From assembly GCA_023701385.1 (NCBI GenBank), contig JAMPXC010000027.1, forward strand, positions 1-44,974: DNA of 44,974 nucleotides, read 5' to 3'. This stretch comes from Pseudobdellovibrio sp. Its GTDB lineage: Bacteria; Bdellovibrionota; Bdellovibrionia; Bdellovibrionales; Bdellovibrionaceae. Shown here piece after piece: positions 1 through 9,352 of this stretch. The stretch's first letter is position 1; every line of letters begins with the position of its first letter. The notes beneath the pieces were generated by a model, which was not told where the DNA came from, ran no database searches, and saw only the letters and a list, made by a program, of their open reading frames with translations. The position numbers and the translations under genes were made by a program.

Positions 1-3000
1 CCGATATTACCGGCTTGGGTAATGCGCAGACGCTCAGTCACATTTCCTGGAGCAGTTGTCGTTTGTCCCGTACCAAACGTAAGACCGCCATCATTGCCAC
101 TGCCATTAAACTGCATGTAGCCCATCCAGGTCGCATCGATTTTTTCTTGAATACGTGTCCCTGCCTCATTCCATGTAGATCCTGCAGCTGTTCTAATATG
201 TCTAATATCTAAACTACTCACGTTACCACCAACGTTGCCTATCACCCTTTGCATTTCGACCACGTCGTTTAATGTAGATCCTAAAGTACTATTCCTTACC
301 TCAAACTGAGCTGTAGGTGTTGCGGTTCCAATACCTACGTTACCGGTGTTAGTAATTCGCATACGTTCTGTAGCTTGCGTAGAAAAGACAACCGGTGCAG
401 TTGATGCGCTCGCCACAATTTCAATACCGCTGGCTATAGCGGAGTTACTAAATAGTTGAAGCTTCTCACCGCTACTATGGCCCGTTCCCATCAACAGCAT
501 TCCAGCAGAATCTGAACCGTAAGCAGTGCCCGAATTTGTTAACGTAAATCCACTGCGCGCACTTGTTCCGGTATTAACGTTTCTTATATTAACTGTCGTG
601 TCGCCATTTTGTGATTCAACAACATCTAAGTTAGCACTTGGTGCATTTGTGCCAATACCGACACTGCCACTTTTTAAAACTAAAATATTGTCATACACCA
701 CACTGCCACTACTTGGCTCTATATAACTGAATATCATGGCTCCGGTATTCGCCGCGGTCCCCACCGTATGAATTTTATAAGAGTATGTAGAGTTCTGATC
801 GAACAAGATACCACCCGCACCAGCTGTTACCGAACTACTTTGAAATCTTGCCGTGTAATCCGTTAAGGCATTTCCTGCCGATGCAACTTGAAGTTTAGCC
901 GTAGGATTTTTAGTACCGATACCGACGCGACCAGGTGACTTAATAACCATCCACTCATCAAATAAAGAGTCTGATGTTGTGTGACCTCTAAAAACAAATC
1001 CGCCATCGGTAGCTCCACTCGTAGAATTACCATCCTGCATTTCAAAAACAATACCATCTAAATTCGTTCCAAAGTAATTCGAATCACCCAATATCCGGAA
1101 GCCTTCACCCATGTTAGCAAAAATATTTCCATTAACATGCAGTTTCTCTTGTGGTGATGCCGTTCCAATACCTACTTCACCACCACCAGTAGCCAACAAC
1201 ACATTACCTTTAGAGGCATGAGTTGTTGCTTCTAAACGTAACGAGCCACCAGAAACTGTTGAACCATATACATATGGCGTGATCGTAGCTGACGTGGCTG
1301 TGATTTCTGAGCCTTGAATATTTGATGACGTAATGATTGTACCAGCTGAATAGATATTACCAGCAACACCTAATCCACCTTTTACAATTAAAGCACCTGT
1401 GCTTGAGTTGGTTGATGCCGTTGTCGCAGACACTGTCACACTATTTCCGGCCGCTGGCCATAACGCAATTCCTGAAGGTGATGACACCACAGTCACGTTA
1501 TCTAACGTTCCTGCTGTGGTTGCCGTTGCAATCGTTCTACGTGTGCCGGTGCCATCTGTGACATAGAAATCAGTTCCATTGTATTCAAAAGCACCAGCTT
1601 GTGGTGTTGTTAATAATGTTCCTGTAGTCATTTTAAGTGGCGCAGCTCCAGTTGATCCAGCCATTATATGTAAACGCGCTGATGGAGAACTCACTCCAAC
1701 GCCTGTATATCCGGTCTGCGTAATTGTCATTCTAACAGTATTTGAAGTGGCCAGTTGCAACTGCGCTGACGTTGAATTCATCACCATGGCATTAGCTGCT
1801 GAATCAGTGATGTTAAAATTAAATCCATCACCTGCATTACCCACTAAACCTAAATAACCATGAATCTGATTGTTATCCTGTTTAAAATGAACAAATGGAT
1901 TATCGTTTTCATTATTGTCATCACCGTCGGCTTGTAAAAGTAATTCAGAATCTCCAGTATTTCTTGCATCCATGTCTAATAATAAACCCGTTCCAGAAAC
2001 GGCATTCATCGTTATTTTACCTGTTGTGCGGTTCATCGATAAAACTGTCGTTTCAGATGCAGCTTCAATAACGCCTAAATCTAACGAATTATTCATTGAA
2101 TGATAACGAACAAAACCACCGTTTTCAGAAAGATCTTCAGTTAAACGAATTGTTGGCCCGTTTGACGGATCGTTCGAGGCACTGCGAATACGTAAAGTCG
2201 GGCTTGCAGCACCATAAAGATCCATTAAATAGCTTGGTGAATTTGTGCCTAAACCTAATTTACCGTCACCTGTTAAGCGCATGTACTCAAGTAAGTTATA
2301 ATTTGGTGAAGCTGAACGCACATGAACAAAACGTAAATTATCATTTGAATCATCACCATAAAAAACAGTGGTATCTGATCTGTTCGCTCCTGAATTTAAT
2401 AAACCAATGCCACCAAAATCAGAGCCACCGTCATGAGCACGGTAACTTGTCTTAAAAGCTGATGCTGACACAGCGGCCACATCATTCGTAAAACCAACTA
2501 CATTAGTTGTGCCACTGACGTCTAATACAAAAGATGGCACCGAAGTACCAAGACCTACATTGCCATTACGACTTAAAAATAATTGTGAATTATTCCACGT
2601 ACCAGCAGCATCCGAAGCCGTTTCTAAAATTAATGATGAACCTGCTGAAGCTAATGTCCCCGAACTTAACGAGCGCATGCGGGCTGTGGTAACGCCCGAC
2701 GTACCAGGTCCATAGTGAGAAAACTCTATCGAATTATTATTACCCGAAGCTGTGCCACGATCGAATAATCTAAGTGCAACATTATCTAAAGTTCCGCCGC
2801 CGCCTTCTAGAGTCATCCATGGTATTGCTGCATTTGACGAACCTTGCACGTGCAGTGGCGATGAAGGGTTTGAAATGTTAACTCCCACATTACCGCCACC
2901 CGAAGCCAGAAGCACATTGCCTTTTGAAGCATGCGTTGTTGACTCAAGATGCAATGAACCACCTGAAGCTGTTGAACCGTAAACATAAGGCGTAATCATC

Positions 3001-6000
3001 GATGATGTTGCTGTAATATCTGAACCTTGAATATCCGATGAAGTTACAATTGTTCCCGATGAGTAAATATCTCCGGCGATACCCATTCCACCCTTCACAA
3101 TCAATGCGCCAGTGCTTGAATTTGTAGAAGCAGTTGTTGATGAAACAACAACTGATCCTGTACCCGGAACCAGAGTGATGTTTCCTGTCGAATTAATTGT
3201 TGAAGCGTTATCGATAGAGCCTGAAGATGTACCTGTTGTTAACACGCGGCGTGTGTTTGTCCCGTCAGTGAAATATAAATTCGCACCATCATACTCAACT
3301 GCACCCGCCTGCGCTGTTGATGTTAATGCACCCGATGTGAGTTTTAACGGCGCTAAAGCTGTTGTGCCTGACACGATATGCAAGCGAGCTGATGGTGCAG
3401 TTACACCAATCCCCATATTCCCAGCATTACTAATCGTTACACGCACAGTATCGCTGCTAAAGAACTGGAACGAGCCCGTACTTTTTGTACCAATGAAAAG
3501 ATCATCTTCGGCGGCAATTGTATTACCATCAAAATTTAAAGTCGTGCTTGCGGCTTCTTGAATACGCACAATAGAGTTATTTAAATTCAGAGAACCAATT
3601 GAACCCATTGTTGTACTTCTAAAAAAGTGATTGGCAACAGCTGGATTTGTCGTACCAAAACCTATGTTACCACCACCATTAAACCACGAATCACCTAACG
3701 TATGAATTTGCACTTCATCCGGAAGATTCGAATTTGTAAAACCATTACCCATACGAAGAACAGCACTTGTATTCGTGCCATCAGCCCCCATATCTTGCGC
3801 CACTTCTAATAAACGATCGACTGTGCCACCATTCGGATAACTTTCAACTTTTAAAATAACCTGACTTGTATTTGCTGTTGATAATGTCGTAGCTTTCACT
3901 TGCAGTGGAACTGTCGTTGTCGAAGTACCAATACCCACGTTGCCTGAAGCATAGTAAATAGTTGAACCAGATGTCGTCCACTGTGTCGAAGCCGAAGCAC
4001 TCGCCGGAGTGTAACCTAAAGCTGTTGTTACATCAGTTACATTTAACTGCGCACCACTGACAACACGACCTTTACCATCAACAGTAACTTTCGTGTATTG
4101 CGTGCCTGATACCACACCCGTTTGATTTGCTAATCTGGCATCAGCTAAAGTACCCGTAGCGCTTGCACTTCCTAAATCGATTGTACTTGCTGTAGCAAAC
4201 GTACCCAAACCTAAATTCGTGCGCGCTGTTGCACTCGAAGTTAAATCAGATAAATTATTGGCTTTAACTAAATAATTTCCAAGAGCTGTCGCTGAAGCCG
4301 GTGTATAACCTAACACTTGCGCAATCGAAGCCGCACTTGAAGTAATTTTATTACTGAAATTCACATAATCTGCGTTTGAAATAAGACCGGCTGTCACTGA
4401 TCCCGTAGCCGATGCTAGCGGAATATTTAAAGTGTGGATTCCATTCGCAGTTGCAAACGCTGGTGCGTTGCCCGTAATGCCGTTTGCAAAAGTTTGCGTT
4501 TGTGAAGCTGAACCATTTAACGAAGTTACACCCACCGTAGCGGCACCGAAAGCTGTCCATGTTGAACCATTACAGTATTCAACATTGCCTGAGTTATATC
4601 GTAATGTTCCCGCATAACTGGCCGCACAAGTTGCGGCTTCCATGCTGATTTTTAATCCGCCCGCTACATCTAATTTTGTAACTGGAGCAGAAGTACCGAC
4701 CCCGACATTACCTGTTCCATTCGGCATTAAGGCAATATGATTGTTGTTAATAGTCGTCGCGATAACAAATGGATTACTTACTGCTGCATAATAATCAAGA
4801 ATTGGGAATGTTCCCGCACTGTCTTTACCGTTAAGACGTAATTGGCGGCTCGCACTCGAACCAATCGCGATCGTTGCTGAGGCACCATAAACATCAAATA
4901 AGGCTGTAGGGTTTGTTGTACCAACGCCGACCCCACCTGTGTTGTAGAAAATCGTTGAACCTGATGTTGTCCACTGAGTAGAAGCTGAAGCGCTTGCCGG
5001 AGTATAACCTAAAGCGGTGGTAACATCCGTTACAGAAAGCTGCGCACCACTGACGACCCGGCCTTTGCCATCAACCGTTACTTTCGTATATTGCGAACCA
5101 CTTGTTACACCTGCACCTACAGAAGCCAACGTTAATACTGAAGATCCAAGTGGCGATGTTGCATCACCAGAAAAAGCCGGAAGTCTCGCCACAGCTAAAG
5201 TTCCTGAGGCAAATGAAGAACCTAAATCTAAAAAGTTAAGTGTCGCTAAAGAACCTAAACCTAAGTTATTGCGAGCAACTGTTGCTGAAGTTAAATCAGA
5301 TAAATTATTAGCTTTAACAAGATAAGTTCCAGAAGCTGCGTTATCAGCCGGAGTAAACCCTAAAGCCGAGATCACAGCCGCTGATGTTGAATTTAATTTG
5401 TTAGAAAAAGTTAAGTAATCTGCATTTGACAATAAACCCGCAGCTACAGAACTTGAAGCCGCTAAAGGAATATTAAACGTGTGAATACCATCCATTGTAG
5501 AAATATTAAAAGCTGTTCCTGTAGTTCCTGTGGCAAATGTTTGTGAACCTGAAGTTGAACCATTGATATTCGTAATACCGGCGCCCGCTACACCAAATGG
5601 CATCCACGAAGTTCCATTACAATATTCAACAGTTCCCGCATTATAACGTAATGCCCCCGCAAGACCTGAAGCACATCCTGTTGTATCCATACCGATGCGG
5701 ATAGCACCTGATACATCTAATTTAGTCGCCGGAATTACGCTTCCAATACCCACTGATCCAGAAGCTGTTATGACAAACGGAACACTCCAGGCAGTCCCAT
5801 TCCAGTATGAGGCTTCGAAATTATTTCTACGTGTTGTCGCTGCATTTTGATCACCGATGGATCCTACTGACCAACCTTTATTATCGGCGCTTGGATTTGA
5901 ACTTCCTAAAGTTTCGCCTTGGCTTCCACGTTTAGAAAAATAACGAACTGAAGCTCCTGAGTTGTCTGCACCTTGTAAATTGATATGCATTGAAGCTGTC

Positions 6001-6896
6001 GAACTCACCAACTCTAAAGCCGACATTGGGTTACTTGTGCCGATGCCAACAAAACCTGAATTGTAATAAATTTTACTGCCGTTACTTTCCCATTGCGAAG
6101 AAACAAGGGTCGCCATTGAAGCTGACAATCCTGAAACTGTATTTGAAAGCGAAGATACCGTCGATGAAACAGTAAATACGTCTGAAGCCACAGAACTTAC
6201 GCTTGAAGAAAGCGCTGTTACACTTGCTCCATCAGCCGGTGTATAACCTAAAGCTGTAGTAACCGAACCCGAAGTAACACCTGCACCTGTATCAACAGCA
6301 ACACAAGAAAAAGTGGCGCCATTATATCTTAAAGCTTCACTCGCTCCGCAATTGGCCAGTGTTGAAACTTGCACAAAATCCGAAGCCATTTTGCCATCTA
6401 ATTTTTGCGCTTCGTTTGCATACATCGCGTACGGAACCGCATTGATACTCATTGCAGGTAAAGTCTGCCAACCGTTACCGTCATGAAATTGCATCACGAT
6501 CTTACGATTATCATTAGCACCTGGCACATAATTACCAGGCCCACCCGCATCACATGTTAAGCTTGGGGTAATGTTTGAAAAAACTTGCTCAAATGTTGTG
6601 GCCGAAGCCGGATAAGTTTTTACACCTGATCCAAGAGCAAACGAAATCAAACCACCGGTAGATGCCATGTTCACTGACGAATAAGTTTCAGAATATAAAA
6701 TACAGCTGCCCGCTGGATCAAGAATGGTAAATTTAAAATTTACGTTAGCCGCCTCAAGAGGATAACCATCTGGTTTTACGATTTTAGCTTGATACGTTGT
6801 ACGTGACGGACCTGCAACAGCAAACATCGCGTTTATGAAAATAAACGCAAAAATAAAAACTAGTGTTTCTGTGTTCCGCCAACGTGAGTGATTCAC
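1..6896 (-). CDS. giant secreted phage-tail-like fibre / adhesin (MAT-type), 3' end outside window
   Basis: The minus strand is open in one frame from a GTG at 6896 to the left edge, at least 2298 codons; I read it across the region and saw no stop. The GTG start gives a signal peptide (MNHSRWR, then a hydrophobic stretch ending NAMFAVA, cleavage before GPS); the ATG at 6827 would lose it. Residues about 30-170 form an N-terminal domain (YQAKIVKPDGYPLEAANVNF), followed by Ser/Thr/Gly/Ala-rich modules with at least a dozen copies of GNVGIGTxxPxxxLDV and with NNLSDLTSxATARTNLGLG, the phage tail fibre repeat (Phage_fiber_2 type), plus ALGYTPA motifs. Such proteins usually end in an endosialidase-type chaperone domain, which would lie left of the window. 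Bdellovibrio carries a family of Mosaic Adhesive Trimers that cap prey-recognition fibres; assignment here is by motif resemblance. The ribosome binding site is weak. Confidence 0.88.
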   Translation of the reverse strand, partial: MNHSRWRNTETLVFIFAFIFINAMFAVAGPSRTTYQAKIVKPDGYPLEAANVNFKFTILDPAGSCILYSETYSSVNMASTGGLISFALGSGVKTYPASATTFEQVFSNITPSLTCDAGGPGNYVPGANDNRKIVMQFHDGNGWQTLPAMSINAVPYAMYANEAQKLDGKMASDFVQVSTLANCGASEALRYNGATFSCVAVDTGAGVTSGSVTTALGYTPADGASVTALSSSVSSVASDVFTVSSTVSSLSNTVSGLSASMATLVSSQWESNGSKIYYNSGFVGIGTSNPMSALELVSSTASMHINLQGADNSGASVRYFSKRGSQGETLGSSNPSADNKGWSVGSIGDQNAATTRRNNFEASYWNGTAWSVPFVITASGSVGIGSVIPATKLDVSGAIRIGMDTTGCASGLAGALRYNAGTVEYCNGTSWMPFGVAGAGITNINGSTSGSQTFATGTTGTAFNISTMDGIHTFNIPLAASSSVAAGLLSNADYLTFSNKLNSTSAAVISALGFTPADNAASGTYLVKANNLSDLTSATVARNNLGLGSLATLNFLDLGSSFASGTLAVARLPAFSGDATSPLGSSVLTLASVGAGVTSGSQYTKVTVDGKGRVVSGAQLSVTDVTTALGYTPASASASTQWTTSGSTIFYNTGGVGVGTTNPTALFDVYGASATIAIGSSASRQLRLNGKDSAGTFPILDYYAAVSNPFVIATTINNNHIALMPNGTGNVGVGTSAPVTKLDVAGGLKISMEAATCAASYAGTLRYNSGNVEYCNGSTWTAFGAATVGVTSLNGSASQTQTFANGITGNAPAFATANGIHTLNIPLASATGSVTAGLISNADYVNFSNKITSSAASIAQVLGYTPASATALGNYLVKANNLSDLTSSATARTNLGLGTFATASTIDLGSASATGTLADARLANQTGVVSGTQYTKVTVDGKGRVVSGAQLNVTDVTTALGYTPASASASTQWTTSGSTIYYASGNVGIGTSTTTVPLQVKATTLSTANTSQVILKVESYPNGGTVDRLLEVAQDMGADGTNTSAVLRMGNGFTNSNLPDEVQIHTLGDSWFNGGGNIGFGTTNPAVANHFFRSTTMGSIGSLNLNNSIVRIQEAASTTLNFDGNTIAAEDDLFIGTKSTGSFQFFSSDTVRVTISNAGNMGIGVTAPSARLHIVSGTTALAPLKLTSGALTSTAQAGAVEYDGANLYFTDGTNTRRVLTTGTSSGSIDNASTINSTGNITLVPGTGSVVVSSTTASTNSSTGALIVKGGMGIAGDIYSSGTIVTSSDIQGSDITATSSMITPYVYGSTASGGSLHLESTTHASKGNVLLASGGGNVGVNISNPSSPLHVQGSSNAAIPWMTLEGGGGTLDNVALRLFDRGTASGNNNSIEFSHYGPGTSGVTTARMRSLSSGTLASAGSSLILETASDAAGTWNNSQLFLSRNGNVGLGTSVPSFVLDVSGTTNVVGFTNDVAAVSASAFKTSYRAHDGGSDFGGIGLLNSGANRSDTTVFYGDDSNDNLRFVHVRSASPNYNLLEYMRLTGDGKLGLGTNSPSYLMDLYGAASPTLRIRSASNDPSNGPTIRLTEDLSENGGFVRYHSMNNSLDLGVIEAASETTVLSMNRTTGKITMNAVSGTGLLLDMDARNTGDSELLLQADGDDNNENDNPFVHFKQDNNQIHGYLGLVGNAGDGFNFNITDSAANAMVMNSTSAQLQLATSNTVRMTITQTGYTGVGVSSPSARLHIMAGSTGAAPLKMTTGTLLTTPQAGAFEYNGTDFYVTDGTGTRRTIATATTAGTLDNVTVVSSPSGIALWPAAGNSVTVSATTASTNSSTGALIVKGGLGVAGNIYSAGTIITSSNIQGSEITATSATITPYVYGSTVSGGSLRLEATTHASKGNVLLATGGGEVGIGTASPQEKLHVNGNIFANMGEGFRILGDSNYFGTNLDGIVFEMQDGNSTSGATDGGFVFRGHTTSDSLFDEWMVIKSPGRVGIGTKNPTAKLQVASAGNALTDYTARFQSSSVTAGAGGILFDQNSTYSYKIHTVGTAANTGAMIFSYIEPSSGSVVYDNILVLKSGSVGIGTNAPSANLDVVESQNGDTTVNIRNVNTGTSARSGFTLTNSGTAYGSDSAGMLLMGTGHSSGEKLQLFSNSAIASGIEIVASASTAPVVFSTQATERMRITNTGNVGIGTATPTAQFEVRNSTLGSTLNDVVEMQRVIGNVGGNVSSLDIRHIRTAAGSTWNEAGTRIQEKIDATWMGYMQFNGSGNDGGLTFGTGQTTTAPGNVTERLRITQAGNI

Positions 6897-6992
6897 GTCA
6901 TACTCATCGGCGTAAATTATCGTTTTCTAAAGCTTTTTAGAGAAAATTTCTCAGTTAGAGACACTATTTTTTGCTGGCAGTTTATTTGACTT

Positions 6993-7026
6993 AAAAACAA
7001 AAAGGCCAGCTTCGCAGCCGGCCTTT
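6993..7026 (-). terminator. intrinsic terminator of the SGNH lipoprotein gene
   Basis: Read on the minus strand, an AAAGGCC/GGCCTTT stem with extra inner GC pairs (7001-7026) is followed by a T-rich run. It lies four bases after the stop codon of the upstream esterase gene and separates it from the fibre gene. Confidence 0.85.
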
Positions 7027-7029
7027 CGT

Positions 7030-8085
7030 TTAATTTTGGTAATTCTTTGACAACGTTTTATCATCAGCAGCAATCACATGCGACAACAGATTGTAATACG
7101 TGTGATGCATAACTTTCCTATACATTCTTGTGTTTAGGTGAAAAGCATCGCGAATCAAAAATAACCAGTTGATCATACTTTTTTTGCTGCTCGGAAGTTT
7201 GATATCACCCCCGATGATTGTCGGGTCACTCATCGGCGAAATTTGCTCCGGTGGTAATGTTTTAAACGGCGCTAAGCCTTTTTCAGGATTGCCATCGTAG
7301 TAATGCGAAATTCCTAAATGCTGCACGTAAAAAATATTTTTTCCGTTCGCAAGACGAGATAAATATTTACAAAGCCCTGCTAACGCCGGATTTAATCTAT
7401 CCGGTGACGGACTTCTCATTCTTTCAAAAATTTCTCTGTACAGCCCGATTTTATGATTCGGTGTAAAGTTCGGATAATCATAACCTGTTAAAATAATTTT
7501 TATATCCGGACGAACCGCTAAGTAACGATCCATGATTTTTTTAACCGTTTCAGCTGTGGTTCTGTAAACCTCCAGCTCTTGCGCCGCTGTGAAATCTTTA
7601 TTCCACACCGCCATCATGTCGTTTCCGCCCATTGAAAGGTAAATATATTTTAACCGCGGAGTTTCTTTTAAAAATTTAACAGCGCGAAGATCTTGCTTAG
7701 AGCCAATCCATTCAAAACCGGCCACACCCAGTTTTGTCGTGCGCAAACAGCGGTTATCTTCAACGATATTTGCATCTACATCACGAATCATTTTACCCAT
7801 ACTGTTATAAACACATGGAAATGAAGCCCAACTATCGCCGACGATAAGAATTTTATCTTTCTTACTCATCAACTCGATTTGATCTTCAATATCCATTGTT
7901 TCATCGTCAGAGTTTTGCATCTGCTCGATTTGTTCGACCGAAATATAGTTTTCATCGGTCAGCTCGCTCAGATCAGAATATGTTGGAGTATCGTCGACTG
8001 AAGCTTGCGAATTTGATTCATCAGCACAGCCAAAGTGCACAAAGACAAACGCGAGGATAGCTATCCTTGCAATATGGTTCTTCAT
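7030..8085 (-). CDS. SGNH/GDSL-type hydrolase lipoprotein (copy 1)
   Basis: 351 residues. An N-terminal hydrophobic segment ends in a lipobox (VHFGC, Cys20), so the mature protein should be a lipoprotein. SGNH blocks are visible: GDSW at 83-86 (nucleophile Ser85), GGND at 153-156, and DAFH at 313-316 (Asp313/His316 of the triad). The family hydrolyses esters, often acetyl groups on envelope glycans or lipids; the substrate cannot be told from sequence. The protein is a close paralogue of the next gene (8191-9225), sharing the acidic DIEDQ-EVMS stretch before block I, the KYxYLSxGGNDMMA segment and the NWxxxxRDAFHL segment. It lies 105 bp downstream of that gene on the same strand and ends at its own terminator. 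A glycan O-acetylesterase acting on self or prey wall is possible but is inference. Confidence 0.82.
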   Translation of the reverse strand: MKNHIARIAILAFVFVHFGCADESNSQASVDDTPTYSDLSELTDENYISVEQIEQMQNSDDETMDIEDQIELMSKKDKILIVGDSWASFPCVYNSMGKMIRDVDANIVEDNRCLRTTKLGVAGFEWIGSKQDLRAVKFLKETPRLKYIYLSMGGNDMMAVWNKDFTAAQELEVYRTTAETVKKIMDRYLAVRPDIKIILTGYDYPNFTPNHKIGLYREIFERMRSPSPDRLNPALAGLCKYLSRLANGKNIFYVQHLGISHYYDGNPEKGLAPFKTLPPEQISPMSDPTIIGGDIKLPSSKKSMINWLFLIRDAFHLNTRMYRKVMHHTYYNLLSHVIAADDKTLSKNYQN

Positions 8086-8190
8086 TTATTTTTCCCCTGA
8101 TGTTTTCGTTTATTCACGTAAACAAATTCAGGATAATAAAATTAGAGCAAGTGCACTAGTGTTTTTTTAGGATTTTGTTAAGACCTGGCC

Positions 8191-9225
8191 TTACTCCTCA
8201 ATCACATGCACTAACACATTGTGATAAGTATGAAGCATGACATTTTTGTACATTCTTGCCCCAAGATGAAAAGCATCTCGGGCGATCCACATCCAATTAA
8301 TCATGCTTTTTTCACTGGTTTGATAATGCACGTCTCCACCGACTTGGGCAGGATCCTGCCATGTCGAAATCTGTTCTGGAGGTAAAGTTTGACCTGCCGG
8401 AAAATTACTTTCAGGCACGCCATCGTAATATTGAGACAAACCTAAATGGTGAATGTAGAAAATGTTTTTTCCGTCTGCTAAAGACACCATATCTTTAGAA
8501 AACTTAGTCAGAGCCGTATTCAAACGAACATGATCGGGTTTTCCCATTCTTTCATAAATTTCTTTATACAGTGGAATCACATGATTCGGAGTAAAATGCG
8601 GAAAATCGTATCCCGAAACGATGATTTTAATATCCGGTCGCACCGCCAGATAACGATTCATGATCTTTCGTACATCAGAAAAAGTTTTTTGCATCATCTG
8701 ATCTTCTTGCTCCAACGTAAAATCTTTATGCCAAATGGCCATCATGTCGTTTCCGCCCAATGAAAGATAAAGATATTTAAGTCGTGGAGTATTTTGTAAG
8801 TACTTAATCACCCGCTTATCTTGCTTTGACCCAATCCACTCACGGGCTTCGATGCCAAGTTTTGAGGTTCTTAAACAACGATTGTCTTCAGAGATATTTG
8901 CGTTCACTTCGCCAAGGGCTCTGCCTAAGGCATTGTAGACACACGAAAATGTTGCCCAACTATCACCAACGATTAAAATTTTATCCCGGTGACTCATGAC
9001 TTCGACTTGATCTTCAATATCGAAACTTGGATCGTCAGACTCTTGCAGGGTTTGAATATTTTGTGGGGAAACCAGACTTTCATCGATGAGTGCGCTGACA
9101 TCTGAGTAAGTCACAACATCGGCTAGTTTGTTTTCATTGGCTTTTTGACTTTCGCCAGCCTGAGAACAACCGAGTTGTAAAAATGGAACAACAATTAATG
9201 ACGCAAATAGGACTTGGTTTTTCAT
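8191..9225 (-). CDS. SGNH/GDSL-type hydrolase lipoprotein (copy 2)
   Basis: 344 residues, lipoprotein signal with lipobox LQLGC (Cys20). Block I is GDSW (87-90, Ser89), block III is GGND (157-160), and block V is DAFH (317-320), so the full Ser-Asp-His set is present. It is the upstream member of a tandem pair with the gene at 7030-8085. The two are similar along their whole length, which indicates duplication in place, but the N-terminal linkers have diverged and the glycine-rich region after block II differs (VAGFEW against IEAREW). Substrate unknown; the likely location is a periplasm-facing membrane leaflet. Both copies keep intact catalytic residues, so neither looks like a decaying duplicate. 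Confidence 0.82.
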   Translation of the reverse strand: MKNQVLFASLIVVPFLQLGCSQAGESQKANENKLADVVTYSDVSALIDESLVSPQNIQTLQESDDPSFDIEDQVEVMSHRDKILIVGDSWATFSCVYNALGRALGEVNANISEDNRCLRTSKLGIEAREWIGSKQDKRVIKYLQNTPRLKYLYLSLGGNDMMAIWHKDFTLEQEDQMMQKTFSDVRKIMNRYLAVRPDIKIIVSGYDFPHFTPNHVIPLYKEIYERMGKPDHVRLNTALTKFSKDMVSLADGKNIFYIHHLGLSQYYDGVPESNFPAGQTLPPEQISTWQDPAQVGGDVHYQTSEKSMINWMWIARDAFHLGARMYKNVMLHTYHNVLVHVIEE

Positions 9226-9290
9226 GACCTATATCTCGGTCCAGGTCTAGGAGGACTAAAGTCTTTGTTTGTTTTCTTATGAAAAACATA

Positions 9291-9322
9291 AAAAAAGCCA
9301 GACGATGGTCTGGCTTTTTTTT
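9291..9322 (-). terminator. bidirectional-looking intrinsic terminator of the subtilase gene
   Basis: AAAGCCAGAC-GATG-GTCTGGCTTT is a perfect 10-bp stem with an A run on one side and a T run on the other. It follows the subtilase stop (9353) on the minus strand by about 30 bases and insulates the SGNH pair. Confidence 0.92.
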
Positions 9323-9352
9323 AGATAAAAGTTAATTTGTATTAACTCGATA

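Noticed and set aside
1140-5720. CRISPR array suspected from repeats in the first 6 kb
   Set aside because: Repeats are long, diverged, in-frame protein modules, not short direct repeats with unique spacers.
526-6175. Many 60-150-codon plus-strand reading frames opposite the fibre gene
   Set aside because: They lack ribosome sites and family motifs, and the minus strand is one continuous frame with repeat motifs; they are antisense shadows.
1-6896. Possible frameshifted pseudogene, because no long plus-strand gene exists here
   Set aside because: The minus strand stays open throughout from the GTG at 6896, so the gene is intact as far as seen.
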